In this document: positions 1 to 8,664 of the stretch, in pieces | Layout of the letters: each line of letters opens with the position of its first letter | Position numbering within the stretch: position 1 is the stretch's first letter | DNA from: Fibrobacter succinogenes | GTDB lineage: Bacteria > Fibrobacterota > Fibrobacteria > Fibrobacterales > Fibrobacteraceae | NCBI GenBank assembly: GCA_902768715.1 | Contig: CACXMH010000012.1 | Coordinates: 1-64,000, forward strand | DNA: 64,000 nt | Reading direction: 5' to 3' | The notes under the pieces: model-generated | What the model was told of the DNA's origin: nothing | The model's input: only the letters and a program-made list of their open reading frames with translations | The model's database searches: none | Position numbers and translations under genes: made by a program

Positions 1-1
1 T

Positions 2-1577
2 ACCCTCCCCGAGGGTTTTGCCGATCCTACTGTCGGCTCAACCAAAGAATTTGACAGCTGGACGCTCGGCAAGCCCGGTGATGTCATTACCGTTTATTCC
101 GATATGCGCATAAACGCAGTCTGGAAACAAAAGACCGTTGACAACACTCCGAAAGTAAGCTTCACGGCGGGCGACGGCTCGGGCACAATGGCTGACGAAA
201 ACGTCTCCAAGCTCGGCGCACTCTACAAGTTCCCCGACAGCACCTTTACTCCGCCGACGGATAAGGCGTTCATCAAATGGTATGTTACCGATTCGCTCGG
301 AAACTATGTCGGAGAATACTATCCCGGCGACGTTGTTAAGGTCAACAAGGCGCTCTGCTGTGAGGCTCAGTACCACGACAGATTCTATGTTTATGTAGCC
401 GAGCATATCGGCGACGAAGAAAACGTCGATAAAAACCGTTCGCGCTATAAGGGAATGGTATCCGTAAACGGCAAGTTCACGCTTCCCGAGCTCTACTGGG
501 ATTACTACAACGGCAAGTACGCCGACAGCTGGACTCTCGGTAAGCCCGGCGAGACCGTAACAATTACGTCGGATATAATCTCCCGCTACGCTGACGGAAG
601 ATACCTCTATATCTATCCCGATTACAGAGATCCGGGCGAGTTTGTCGTCACCTATGACGCTAACGGAGGCTTCCTGGATTACAACGATCGGGCCACTTAT
701 ACCAGCCTGTTCGAAAAAGGCAGCAAATTCATATCCTACTACGCATACTATCCTGATGAGACATACAGATTCAGCGGATGGTACACCGCAAAAGAAGGCG
801 GCGAGCCTCTTTACAACACGGTATTGACAGATGACATGACTGTCTATGCTCACTGGGAAAAGACTCACGCTGTCACTCTGCACGCAAACGGCGGGTATTT
901 CGGCACAGCAGGCAATACGAAGCTTATCCGTTATTATTCGGATAATCAGGCCTTCTATGTTGATTATGAAGATAACCCTGAGAACGCTGATGAGACAGCG
1001 ATACTTATCGGCTGGGCAACAGATCCGGATGCCGAAACGCCTGATGTTATCCCGCAATACACTCCTATGGAGGGAATAATCGACGTATATGCCATCTGGC
1101 AGACATCCATAAAGATCACGCTGCACGCAAACGGCGGTTACTTCGAAGATACTTCATCTGATACGGTAACGTTCCGGGTAAAGAAAGGCACCACGCTGGG
1201 ATCCATTGCCGACTATTATACGGCAAAGAACAGTAACAGTTACAAGCGGGACGATGGCAAGCGTTCACGAAGCGCGACCGGTGCCGCTCTTGCAAACGAT
1301 ACCGTCTTTACATCAGATACAGATCTCTATGTTGTCTGGACGGATCTTGTGGATGTTACATACGACGCGAAGGATGGTTATATAAGCGGAGACGGCAGCC
1401 AGACTATAACAGTCAAAGTCGCTAAGAATGAGCCGTGGAATGTAAACAATTACTCTGCAGTAAGTAATGCTGAAGGCATAGGCTTCCTCGGCTGGAGTAT
1501 CACACCGGAGGGTGCGAACATCGTAGGAACCATCACACCGGGAGCAGCTACAACACTTTACGCTGCTTATGCAGCTG
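2..1577 (+). CDS. InlB/Flg_new-repeat surface protein, fragment (both ends missing)
   Basis: The frame is open from base 2, so the 5' end lies outside the window. The product has several Flg_new/InlB B-type repeats: blocks beginning YDANGG or LHANGG followed about 50 residues later by GW and closing with YAHWE, YAIWQ, YVVWT or LYAAYA. A second internal repeat carries SWTLGKPG twice (about bases 56-80 and 527-552). Such repeats are common in secreted or wall-associated proteins of Bacillota. After LYAAYA near base 1572 the frame reads antisense through the signal peptide of an opposing gene until a stop at 1669, so those last ~30 residues are probably not native. I read this as a foreign fragment joined to the contig rather than a Fibrobacter gene. 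The repeat call is firm; origin and function are inferred. Confidence 0.6.
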
Positions 1578-1681
1578 GTCTTCATAGCTTCAGAAGTTGC
1601 ATCGGCAGCAATGCAAGCTTCCTGTGCCTGGGCGATCACTGCGCCCAGCGCAACGGGAAGAATCAATAAGGATTTTTTCAT
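1578..1681 (-). CDS. N-terminal fragment of a secreted protein, cut at the suspected join
   Basis: Reading leftward from ATG at 1681, the product starts MKKSLLILPVALGAVIAQAQ, a textbook signal peptide with an AQA cleavage site, followed by EACIAADATSEAMKTS. An AGAGGA ribosome binding site lies about 8 bases upstream. Past about 1578 the frame only reads the complement of the InlB-repeat gene and its composition turns Cys-rich and implausible, so the gene is taken as truncated there. The mature protein cannot be identified. The signal peptide resembles that of the next small secreted gene. Confidence 0.55.
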
Positions 1682-1778
1682 AATGTGTCCTCTTTCTTTT
1701 GTTATTTCCGCAAAATATATGATTTTATGTCATTTTTGTTTAGTAAAATATCGTTTACCTGATATAAATAAAGACATA

Positions 1779-1803
1779 AAAAGCCCCTCCAAAGGGGCTT
1801 TTG
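1779..1803 (-). terminator. Rho-independent terminator
   Basis: AAGCCCCT-CCA-AGGGGCTT hairpin flanked by A and T runs. It lies just past the stop of the small secreted protein when read on the minus strand. The tract is nearly symmetric and could also work on plus-strand transcription. Confidence 0.75.
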
Positions 1804-1830
1804 CGCAATATCTCTATGCTAGGCAACGAG

Positions 1831-2176
1831 TTAGTTTTCGTTGTTGTGCATTTCCATCTGTTCGCGGTCCATCGTGTGCTGCAGGTATTCCTTGAAGTCA
1901 CGGTCGATGTTCACACCGTCGAAGTCGATGTCATCCCACGTATTCCACCTTGGACTTGGCTACCCAGCCCTGACCGCAGTTACCCTTGACCAGAACCTCG
2001 GTATCGCCGTCCTTGACGATGGTAAGTTCATCGTTAAAGCCCGCGGTGCAAACCACGGAGCCACCGCCCTTCTCTTTAGTCAGGTCAATATCGCCCAGCT
2101 TGGACTTGACTTTGTTGGGTGCTGCGAAAGCAGCGGCAACCATCAGAGAAAGAGCAACAAACAAAACCTTTTTCAT
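1831..2176 (-). CDS. Small secreted protein, apparently frameshifted
   Basis: ATG at 2176 opens a signal peptide (MKKVLFVALSLMVAAAFAAP) and a short mature domain with two Cys (VVCTAGF, KGNCGQGW). The uninterrupted frame stops at 1931. Skipping one base near 1939 continues into WDDIDFDGVNIDRDFKEYLQ and then about 14 more codons to a TAA at 1831, directly before a terminator. The acidic, amphipathic tail and the terminator position make the longer product (about 114 residues) the likely native one. The extra base may be a sequencing error or a recent mutation. Function is unknown; the protein is probably periplasmic or secreted. Confidence 0.65.
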
Positions 2177-2273
2177 GTTATTCCTCGAAACGGGATAAAA
2201 ATATTCGTTAATGCAATAGGAATATACCTTTTATTTTGGCAATTTGTGAGATATTCTTTTAAATTTTTACAAT

Positions 2274-3281
2274 ATGAAGCGTTTTTTTTGCATTTTATTG
2301 ATTTTTCTGGTGGTTTTGGCCGCTTTTGCCGGGATCCAAGGTAAAAAAAGACTGAACGCCGTCTCAAATAACTCCGAAACAGTACTCCTGGAAATCCCCA
2401 AGGGAAGTTCCGCGGCCAAGGTCGGCCAAATACTGGACGAAAAAGGCGTGTGGAAGGACGGACTGGCATTCAAGGTCCGGAACAAAATGGACAAGCCAAA
2501 CCTCAAGGCAGGCTGGTACGAGATTCCGCCCCGGCAGACTCTGGAACAGATTTTCGCCCTGCTTGCAAGCGGCAAGAACGCCGTACGCAAGGTGACCATT
2601 CCCGAAGGCCGGGCAAGCTGGGAAATTCCCGCCTACCTGAAAAAGGCGTTCCCCGACCTGAACGAGGACCGCTGGAACAAGTTGGTCCAGGACCCGAAGT
2701 TCGCCCAGTCCCTGGGCGTTGATGCAAACTCGCTGGAAGGCTATTTGCTGCCCGACACCTACCCCTTCGCCATCGATGCCGACGAAGAGACCATCATCAG
2801 GCAGATGGTGGCCGCGAACCTGAAGGTGCGGGACGAGATGAAAAACAAGCCAGGCTCCAAGTGGGCAACCCTCGGCAACTGGCACAAGGTGCTTACCCTT
2901 GCAAGCGTGGTGGAAGAAGAAACCGGCAAGCCCGACGAGCGGTTCTTGATTGCAGGCGTTTTCCACAACAGGCTTGAAATCGGCATGCCCCTAGGGGCAG
3001 ACCCCACGGTGCGGTTCATCTTCAGGAATCTGACCGGGCCCATCTACAAGAGCCAGCTCAACAGCGACAGTCCCTACAACACCCGCAAGTTCAAGGGCCT
3101 GATGCCAGGGCCTATTTCGAACCCAGGGCGCAAGGCCATAGAGGCGGCCCTATTCCCAGCCGACACCAAGGCCCTTTACTTTGTTGCAAAAGACGACGGT
3201 TCGGGCACTCACTTCTTTAGCAGCACGCTCAGCGACCACAACAAGTTCAAGGACGTAGCGGCGAAGAATAGAGGGGAGTGA
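2274..3281 (+). CDS. mltG: Endolytic transglycosylase MltG
   Basis: Membrane-anchored lytic transglycosylase that cuts nascent peptidoglycan strands in the periplasm and acts as a candidate terminator of glycan elongation. Residues 4-22 form the N-terminal membrane anchor. A LysM-like segment follows (about 35-105). The YceG core carries the family motifs EGYLLPDTYPF (about 155-165), SVVEEET with the presumed catalytic Glu at 214, GVFHNRLEIGMPLGADPTV, SPYNT and GLMPGPISNPG, and ends in the usual YFVA...G.H.F segment. At 335 residues it has normal length. Its neighbours are a convergent patatin gene and, upstream, an opposing secreted protein, so it is probably monocistronic. Confidence 0.95.
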   Translation: MKRFFCILLIFLVVLAAFAGIQGKKRLNAVSNNSETVLLEIPKGSSAAKVGQILDEKGVWKDGLAFKVRNKMDKPNLKAGWYEIPPRQTLEQIFALLASGKNAVRKVTIPEGRASWEIPAYLKKAFPDLNEDRWNKLVQDPKFAQSLGVDANSLEGYLLPDTYPFAIDADEETIIRQMVAANLKVRDEMKNKPGSKWATLGNWHKVLTLASVVEEETGKPDERFLIAGVFHNRLEIGMPLGADPTVRFIFRNLTGPIYKSQLNSDSPYNTRKFKGLMPGPISNPGRKAIEAALFPADTKALYFVAKDDGSGTHFFSSTLSDHNKFKDVAAKNRGE

Positions 3282-3486
3282 GGCAGTGAGGTGTGAGGTG
3301 TGAGGTATGAGGTATGAGGGTTATTGAAAAAGAATTCGTCATGTTCGCCCATTCGACAAGCTCAGGGCAGGCTCCGGCGAACATCCGCTTACTGCAACCC
3401 AGCGGATCCCCGACCAAGTCGGGGATGACATTCCTCAAAGCGAAGCGACCTCAAATCCCTAGCCCCTAGCTCCTAGATCCTAACCC
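3282..3486 (+). repeat. Composite intergenic repeat between convergent genes, copy 1
   Basis: Starts with a TGAGGTG/TGAGGTA 7-base reiteration, then AAAAAGAATTCGTCATGTTC, a CCGCTTACTGCAACC stretch, a REP-like palindrome ending GGGGATGAC, the string CCTCAAAGCGAAGCGACCTC, and a CCTAGCCCCTAGCTCCTAGA-type array. The same block order recurs at 30509-30742 and 43578-43780. No gene is seen here. Confidence 0.8.
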
Positions 3487-6057
3487 CTAAAAACTATAAT
3501 TCCCGACGCGAATAAAGAAGGTGTAGTCCATCACGTCACCCAGCTCGTCGAGAGTTTCGCGGTCCACCAGGCGGGACATTCCCGCAGATACCGAGATGGA
3601 CTTGTACGCAAAGCGTAGCGTCGGTTCCAGAATAAACTTGTCCGGCCCGAGGTGCGCCGTTGGATTTTCTTCGAAGTCCCGCACGTAGGCACCAAACACC
3701 CACATGCCGAAAATACCCTTATGAAGCCCGAGGTTTATACGGGCAAGTCCATAGTGGTGGCTCAGCAGTTCCGGATTGTACCATTCCCCAGTCCAGGGGG
3801 TGGCCGCAACACGCCTGCGGTAGAAATTGTCCAGCGGCAAGAGCCCCGTCGATTTGGGATAGACATAACCATGACCTTCGTCGTGATACATATCTACGCC
3901 ACCACCCAGGAAAAGTCCCAGCGTCAAGAAAGATACCGGTGAGCGACTGGCGTACATTTCCAGAGAAAGCTTGTGGTATATGGGAATCAGTTCCGCAATG
4001 TCAATCTTGTAACGCACGGACTGGAGTCCCCACCCCAAGAGCAAAGACTGTCCCCCATAAGAGAAGAACGGATCCGTGTCGCCGCCTTCGTAGCGGTACT
4101 GGAGGGCCGGCGAAACAGGCCAGGTTTTCAGTTTGTCCATCCGGTACACCTTGGCAAAGTCAACGGTCCGTTCGCCCAACAAGAATGCAAGCGAAGCCAC
4201 CTGATGGGCAGTCAAGTGATAATCCACCCACATATTGAAATCACTGCGTTTTTCGCCCCAGGGAGTTGAATAATACGCGTTGTCTTCCAAGTAAGATTCA
4301 AAAGGCTGCAGGGTCTGCCAGTCGTAACGTAGCCCCACCGACCAGTCCCTGTTCCACAGGCGGGAAATTTCCAGCTTGGGGCTTACACCGTATGACCTTG
4401 GGCCCACGAATCCCGAAACCCCGAGAGCGATATCCATCTGGTTCACGAAGGAGAGCGTCATATCGCCATAGGCGTGTGGCCCGATGGCGTTGGACCCGAA
4501 ACCGCCCACAGAAATATCTACCGTCGGGGCGACCTTTGCCCCCACCAGCACGTTCCCCGTCGGCAACATGTCAAAGGAAACGGAATCGTAGGCAGGCTCC
4601 TTGGAAATTTCTTTCAAGAAATTTTCGGGCGCCACCATGCCCGTGTCGCTTTCGTTCCAGTAAGAGGCTATAGTGGAATGGGTTTCTGCAGACAGGCTGT
4701 CAAAAGACGGTTTGAACTTGAACCATGGTGCAGCCACCTTCTTGAAAGTCAAATAATCCAGGGAATCGTTCCTGAAAGGCATCAGTTCCGTAGCGTGTCG
4801 TTCCAAGGCAGAGAACCCCGCCTGAATCCATGCCGTATAAGCAGAATCCGTAGCATAATGGGCACGGAGCACTACACCGGACTCCTGGTAAGACAAGTTC
4901 TGCAGGGGCTTTTCGAAAAGGATTCGCTGCCAGGGAGAATTCCAGGACGACACGGAAGCCTTCGCCACCCGAGGGATACCTACCGAGATAATGGGGACTT
5001 GCTCATAGACATCTTCAAAGGGCACGGCAAGGCCCGGACACAGTTCTCCGGAGTTGTAGTTTTCAATCAAGGGCAAACTCTTGAACACATACTCCGAAGT
5101 ATTCCATTGTTCGCCGTTACAGCCAAGCACCGTAAAGGGAATCACCGCCCCGCGAGGCACGCGGTTCATGGCTTCTTGAAAGCGGAGCTTTGCAAGGGCA
5201 TATCTGTGGGCGGAAGTATCCGGTTCAAAGGACTTGGGAATTTTCCGCAAGGTCATGGACGAATCCGGCTGCAACGCATAACGGTAGCGCAGGCTGGGCA
5301 CGCCGTCGGGAGAAATGGGCCACCTGGCCTGCTCCTGCTTTTTATTGTACAGGTCGTCGAACATATTGTGGCCCATGTAGCCCTGCAGGTACGGGTCCAG
5401 CAGCACTCGCTGGATATCGTCTAGCGTCATACCATGGGTCCAGAGGTAGCCCACAAAAGCGCCCCACGAAGTACCTACCACGGAATCAATGCGGACCTTG
5501 TAGGTTTCGATGGCATAAAGCACACCCAGGTGGAACCAAGGAGAACGCTCGCCGCCGCTGAGGTAGAGAACGGATTTCTTAGGACCTGAATTCGGATTTC
5601 GGATTTCGGATTTCGGAATGTCTGAATCGGAAGGAACGGTTTCGCCTGTCGTCAAATCTATGGTTTCGCATTTCCACGAGGTGTCGGGGGAAGCCTCCCC
5701 CTCGCTCCCGCCGCATGCCATCTCCGACTTTCTCTTGTCATCCTCGCGTAGGCGAGGATCCCCTATCAGTTCTCCCTTTTCTGCGGCGTCCGCTACCCCC
5801 TCTGCGGGGGACACCCCCACAACGCCCCCGCTGTCAGGACTAGAGGCTCGAGGAACGTCATCCTCGCGTAGGCGAGGATCCGCTTGAGGGGCTTGAGGTT
5901 CAGATGCAGGAGCCTGCGCCGTAGAATCCTGGGCAGCCGTCATCTGCGACAGCAGACTGTCGGCAGGTTCTGCAGGCAACAAGGAAAAAGCGACCAACAG
6001 GATGGCCGCTACCTTCGGCAAAAAGCGCCTAGGCAAACCTTGCGGGATTGGCCACAT
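3487..6057 (-). CDS. Patatin-like phospholipase with C-terminal outer-membrane beta-barrel
   Basis: Residues 1-33 are a signal sequence. Residues about 57-160 are a low-complexity linker derived from repeats, with DPRLREDD twice. The patatin fold begins near 162: the oxyanion-loop segment LSGGERSPW and the nucleophile elbow GTSWG with Ser197. I could not find the usual DG[GA] Asp partner, so catalysis is uncertain. From about residue 500 the sequence becomes alternating aromatic strands typical of a BamA-like surface-antigen barrel and ends in F, as outer-membrane proteins do. The family includes self-secreted patatins of the PlpD type. The start overlaps the PilT-like gene upstream by 29 bases, which suggests translational coupling and a shared operon. 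Confidence 0.8.
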   Translation of the reverse strand: MWPIPQGLPRRFLPKVAAILLVAFSLLPAEPADSLLSQMTAAQDSTAQAPASEPQAPQADPRLREDDVPRASSPDSGGVVGVSPAEGVADAAEKGELIGDPRLREDDKRKSEMACGGSEGEASPDTSWKCETIDLTTGETVPSDSDIPKSEIRNPNSGPKKSVLYLSGGERSPWFHLGVLYAIETYKVRIDSVVGTSWGAFVGYLWTHGMTLDDIQRVLLDPYLQGYMGHNMFDDLYNKKQEQARWPISPDGVPSLRYRYALQPDSSMTLRKIPKSFEPDTSAHRYALAKLRFQEAMNRVPRGAVIPFTVLGCNGEQWNTSEYVFKSLPLIENYNSGELCPGLAVPFEDVYEQVPIISVGIPRVAKASVSSWNSPWQRILFEKPLQNLSYQESGVVLRAHYATDSAYTAWIQAGFSALERHATELMPFRNDSLDYLTFKKVAAPWFKFKPSFDSLSAETHSTIASYWNESDTGMVAPENFLKEISKEPAYDSVSFDMLPTGNVLVGAKVAPTVDISVGGFGSNAIGPHAYGDMTLSFVNQMDIALGVSGFVGPRSYGVSPKLEISRLWNRDWSVGLRYDWQTLQPFESYLEDNAYYSTPWGEKRSDFNMWVDYHLTAHQVASLAFLLGERTVDFAKVYRMDKLKTWPVSPALQYRYEGGDTDPFFSYGGQSLLLGWGLQSVRYKIDIAELIPIYHKLSLEMYASRSPVSFLTLGLFLGGGVDMYHDEGHGYVYPKSTGLLPLDNFYRRRVAATPWTGEWYNPELLSHHYGLARINLGLHKGIFGMWVFGAYVRDFEENPTAHLGPDKFILEPTLRFAYKSISVSAGMSRLVDRETLDELGDVMDYTFFIRVGNYSF
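5583..5881. repeat. Repeat block inside the patatin linker
   Basis: Contains a run of GGATTTCGGATTTCGGA type (5590-5618) and two identical 25-base palindromic elements, GTCATCCTCGCG-TAG-GCGAGGATCC, at 5737-5761 and 5857-5881. GC-rich strings containing GGGGGACACCCCC lie between them. The same palindrome family occurs between genes elsewhere in the window. Here it is translated in frame as DPRLREDD. Confidence 0.85.
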
Positions 6058-7036
6058 ACTTAGCCGCTACCTCTTGAGCCACGTAGCCGGAGCGCACCAG
6101 TTCTGCAAGGCTATCGTCCATCAGCATCATGCCTTCGGAAGCCGAAGCCGCAATGACCGACGGCAGCTTGAAATGGTCTCCGGTGCGGACACACATGGCC
6201 ACGTTCTGAGAATTGAAAAGAACTTCCCAGGCGGCAACGGCACCGGAACCTTCGGCAGCCCCCGGAAGCAGGCGCTGCACCACCACCGCCTTCAGCGCAG
6301 AAGAAAGCATGGTCCGGACCAGAGCCTTGTCTTCGGGTTTGGCGGCCGCCACAAGGGCGTCCAGGGCACCTGCGGAATTGCCGGCAGTAACATTGCACAC
6401 CACCAGGGCACCTGCCTCGGCGGCCTGAAGCATAGGCAAAAGGAAACTGGGGTCAAAGTCACCCATCCACAGCAAATCTATCCCGCTGCGAATAGCCTGA
6501 TCCACCTTCTCGGCCACGCCACCGACAGAATCCTCCAAAATGAGGCTGCTGCCCTGCTTTACAGGAAGTTCCTGAGCCTTGTCCAAGAAGCAGGCCCTTA
6601 AAATCTTGGATTCGCAAAGGGCGCCCACATAAGCCGTGGCGCTGGTAGTCTTGCCGGAGCAAGCCGGCCCTGCAAAAAGCACCAGGCCGGAACTGAAGCC
6701 CAGCATATTCTCTACAGCAGGAGGAACTCCGAGGGCGTTAAATTCCGGGCACTCGTTCAAAAGCGGGCGGAACACGGCCCCGTTGCCGAGCGCCTCACGG
6801 AAATACCGTACGCGCCAGCGCATGCCCTGCCAGGGCCCGCCAATCATGGAGCCGGATTCCCCTTCCAGGGAGCCCAAGAATTCAGCCAAGGAACCAAAGG
6901 GAATAACCGGAGCGTCGGGAACGGCGCAAACCTGCCCCGCCAAGCGGATTGCGGGGGCAGCCCCTTCGGTTATAATCAGTTCGCTACTGCCGGTATTGAC
7001 GGCATATTCCAAAAGAGATTCAATTTCTGCAGCCAT
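6029..7036 (-). CDS. PilT-family ATPase, degenerate (second of a pair)
   Basis: A 335-residue protein with the layout of a twitching-motility retraction ATPase: an N-terminal PAS-like part, then a RecA-like domain. Walker A is intact (GPACSGKTT). The Walker B region reads GIDLLWMGDFDP where PilT has ILVGEMRD, so the catalytic Glu is replaced by Asp. The His box AAETGHLVFGTLHT is AAEAGALVVCNVTAGN with no His. Only 2 bases separate it from the upstream ATPase, and its 3' end overlaps the patatin start. It may be a weakly active or structural partner in a hetero-oligomer. No pilin genes are in the window. Family is sure; role is inferred. Confidence 0.8.
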   Translation of the reverse strand: MAAEIESLLEYAVNTGSSELIITEGAAPAIRLAGQVCAVPDAPVIPFGSLAEFLGSLEGESGSMIGGPWQGMRWRVRYFREALGNGAVFRPLLNECPEFNALGVPPAVENMLGFSSGLVLFAGPACSGKTTSATAYVGALCESKILRACFLDKAQELPVKQGSSLILEDSVGGVAEKVDQAIRSGIDLLWMGDFDPSFLLPMLQAAEAGALVVCNVTAGNSAGALDALVAAAKPEDKALVRTMLSSALKAVVVQRLLPGAAEGSGAVAAWEVLFNSQNVAMCVRTGDHFKLPSVIAASASEGMMLMDDSLAELVRSGYVAQEVAAKYVANPARFA

Positions 7037-7038
7037 CT

Positions 7039-8664
7039 TTATGCCTCCCCGCCTGCAGGATGATACGCCGCAAAGCGTCTAATGTCGTTTGCCCGTTTCC
7101 AGGCCTCTACACCGTCGATGTAACCCGCTTCCACGCATTTCTGCAGGGAATCGTCCAAAGTGATTCCCTGGTCCCGCTGGCTACTGATAGCGGCATTCAG
7201 CTGAGACAGGTCGCCCTTGCGGATCATGCCCGCAATAGTAGGCGTCACCCGCACGGCTTCGGCGGCAAGAACCAGGCCCTGGTTATCTACCACAGGAACC
7301 AAGTGCTGCACGATAACGCCCTTCAGCTGGTCTGCCAGGGAACCGGCCAAAGAAGACCGTCCGCTTTCGGGAACAGAAACCAGGAGTCTCGAAAGCAGGG
7401 CGTGGATGTTGTTCCCGCGGGTAACGGCAAACACCAGAGCGCCGGAATTGGCGGCCTGCAAAAGCAGGTTCAGTTCATCCACGTTTTCCAGATGGTCAAA
7501 GCAAATCACGTCGGCACCGTCACGCATAGCAAGGGCGATTCCGTCTAGCCCCGTACGGACATGGAGTCCCACCTCTTTCTGGACTAAAGCGCCACCACCG
7601 CCCTGCAAGATTCTTTCAATAGGCCGTTCGATGGTCTGGATGTAGCACGGACGGTTTGCGGCAATGGTTTCGGCGAAGGCGTTCACCGTAGTGGTGCGCC
7701 CGCTGGCCGAGGGCCCAGCTACCAGCACAAGGCCGCTGTTGAGTTCTGCAAACTGGGTGCAGAAAGGCGGAAGGTTCAGAGAATCCAGAGCCGCCGCCTC
7801 CGTAGGAATCACCCGGATAGACACGCTGGGAACGACCCCGTTCCAGGTTACGGAAATACGGGCACGACCCACACCGGCGAGGGCGATGGTCTTGCTGAAG
7901 TTCCTGCCGGCCACCACCTGGTAGCCGTCGGCAAAACCTTCGGAGGCTTCGGCCAAAAGTTCAGAGATGCGGGTCTTATCTACCACCTGTTCGGTGGCCG
8001 GGAACAGCGCACCGGACTGGCGCATAACCACCTGACGGTTGGAATAAAGGTAGATGTCCGTAGCGCCGTACTGACGGGCAAATGCAATCATCTTTTTCAA
8101 GGACATGATGGGGAGCAGAGTCTGGGGCGCTTCTACCGCCGTTCCCTCTCCAGAAGAAAGGGCGAACTGGCGGGGCAGTTCCTGCTCGCCTTCTTCGGCC
8201 GAATCTTCGCCTAGTTCCTCGGCAAGGGCGATGGTCGAGATACTTGTAGTTTCCAGACCGGAAACCTTTTCCACCACCATGTTGGACGAAGAGGATTCGC
8301 CGTAAATGTTGTTGCCCTCGATCTGCAGGGCAGGCTCATCATCTACAGGTTCAGCCACGGCGGGCTTCGCTTCTACAGGAGCGGGCTTGGGTGCCGGAGC
8401 TGCGGCTGGAGCTGGCTTCGGAGCAGGGGCAGCTGGTGCAGCCTGTGCAGGTTGGGTCGCAGCGTTAGCGGCTGCATGTTTCGCCTCAAGGTTCTGCACA
8501 AAGGCAAGGACCTTCGCGTACATGGCCTCCTGCAATATGCCAGCCTTTACCAGGACCTGGCCAATATCCATAGATTCCGTAATTTCGCCCCAATGGGCCT
8601 TGACCTGGTCCTCCGAAACCACCTTGTTGTGGACGAGGACCTGTGCCATATACTGATTTCTCAT
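7039..8664 (-). CDS. PilT/GspE-family ATPase with N-terminal MshEN-like domain, Walker A Lys replaced
   Basis: The start is placed at ATG 8664: it overlaps the permease stop as ATGA and has GGAGG about 10 bases upstream, whereas the frame's only earlier start is a TTG. Residues 1-65 resemble a GspE/MshE N-terminal domain. An Ala/Pro-rich linker (about 70-115, PAPKPAPAAAPAPKP) follows, then an acidic stretch and a PilT-like ATPase core. Walker A reads GPSASGRTTT, with Arg for the invariant Lys. Walker B is ADVICFDHLEN. The His box has lost its His (VFAVTRGNN). ATP hydrolysis is therefore doubtful. Paired with the next ATPase gene it suggests a regulatory/catalytic hetero-assembly. Confidence 0.8.
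   Translation of the reverse strand: MRNQYMAQVLVHNKVVSEDQVKAHWGEITESMDIGQVLVKAGILQEAMYAKVLAFVQNLEAKHAAANAATQPAQAAPAAPAPKPAPAAAPAPKPAPVEAKPAVAEPVDDEPALQIEGNNIYGESSSSNMVVEKVSGLETTSISTIALAEELGEDSAEEGEQELPRQFALSSGEGTAVEAPQTLLPIMSLKKMIAFARQYGATDIYLYSNRQVVMRQSGALFPATEQVVDKTRISELLAEASEGFADGYQVVAGRNFSKTIALAGVGRARISVTWNGVVPSVSIRVIPTEAAALDSLNLPPFCTQFAELNSGLVLVAGPSASGRTTTVNAFAETIAANRPCYIQTIERPIERILQGGGGALVQKEVGLHVRTGLDGIALAMRDGADVICFDHLENVDELNLLLQAANSGALVFAVTRGNNIHALLSRLLVSVPESGRSSLAGSLADQLKGVIVQHLVPVVDNQGLVLAAEAVRVTPTIAGMIRKGDLSQLNAAISSQRDQGITLDDSLQKCVEAGYIDGVEAWKRANDIRRFAAYHPAGGEA

Noticed and set aside
1569-1895. Plus-strand frame across the join, terminator and small secreted gene
   Set aside because: It runs antisense through a signal peptide, a terminator and a secreted-protein gene and encodes nothing coherent.
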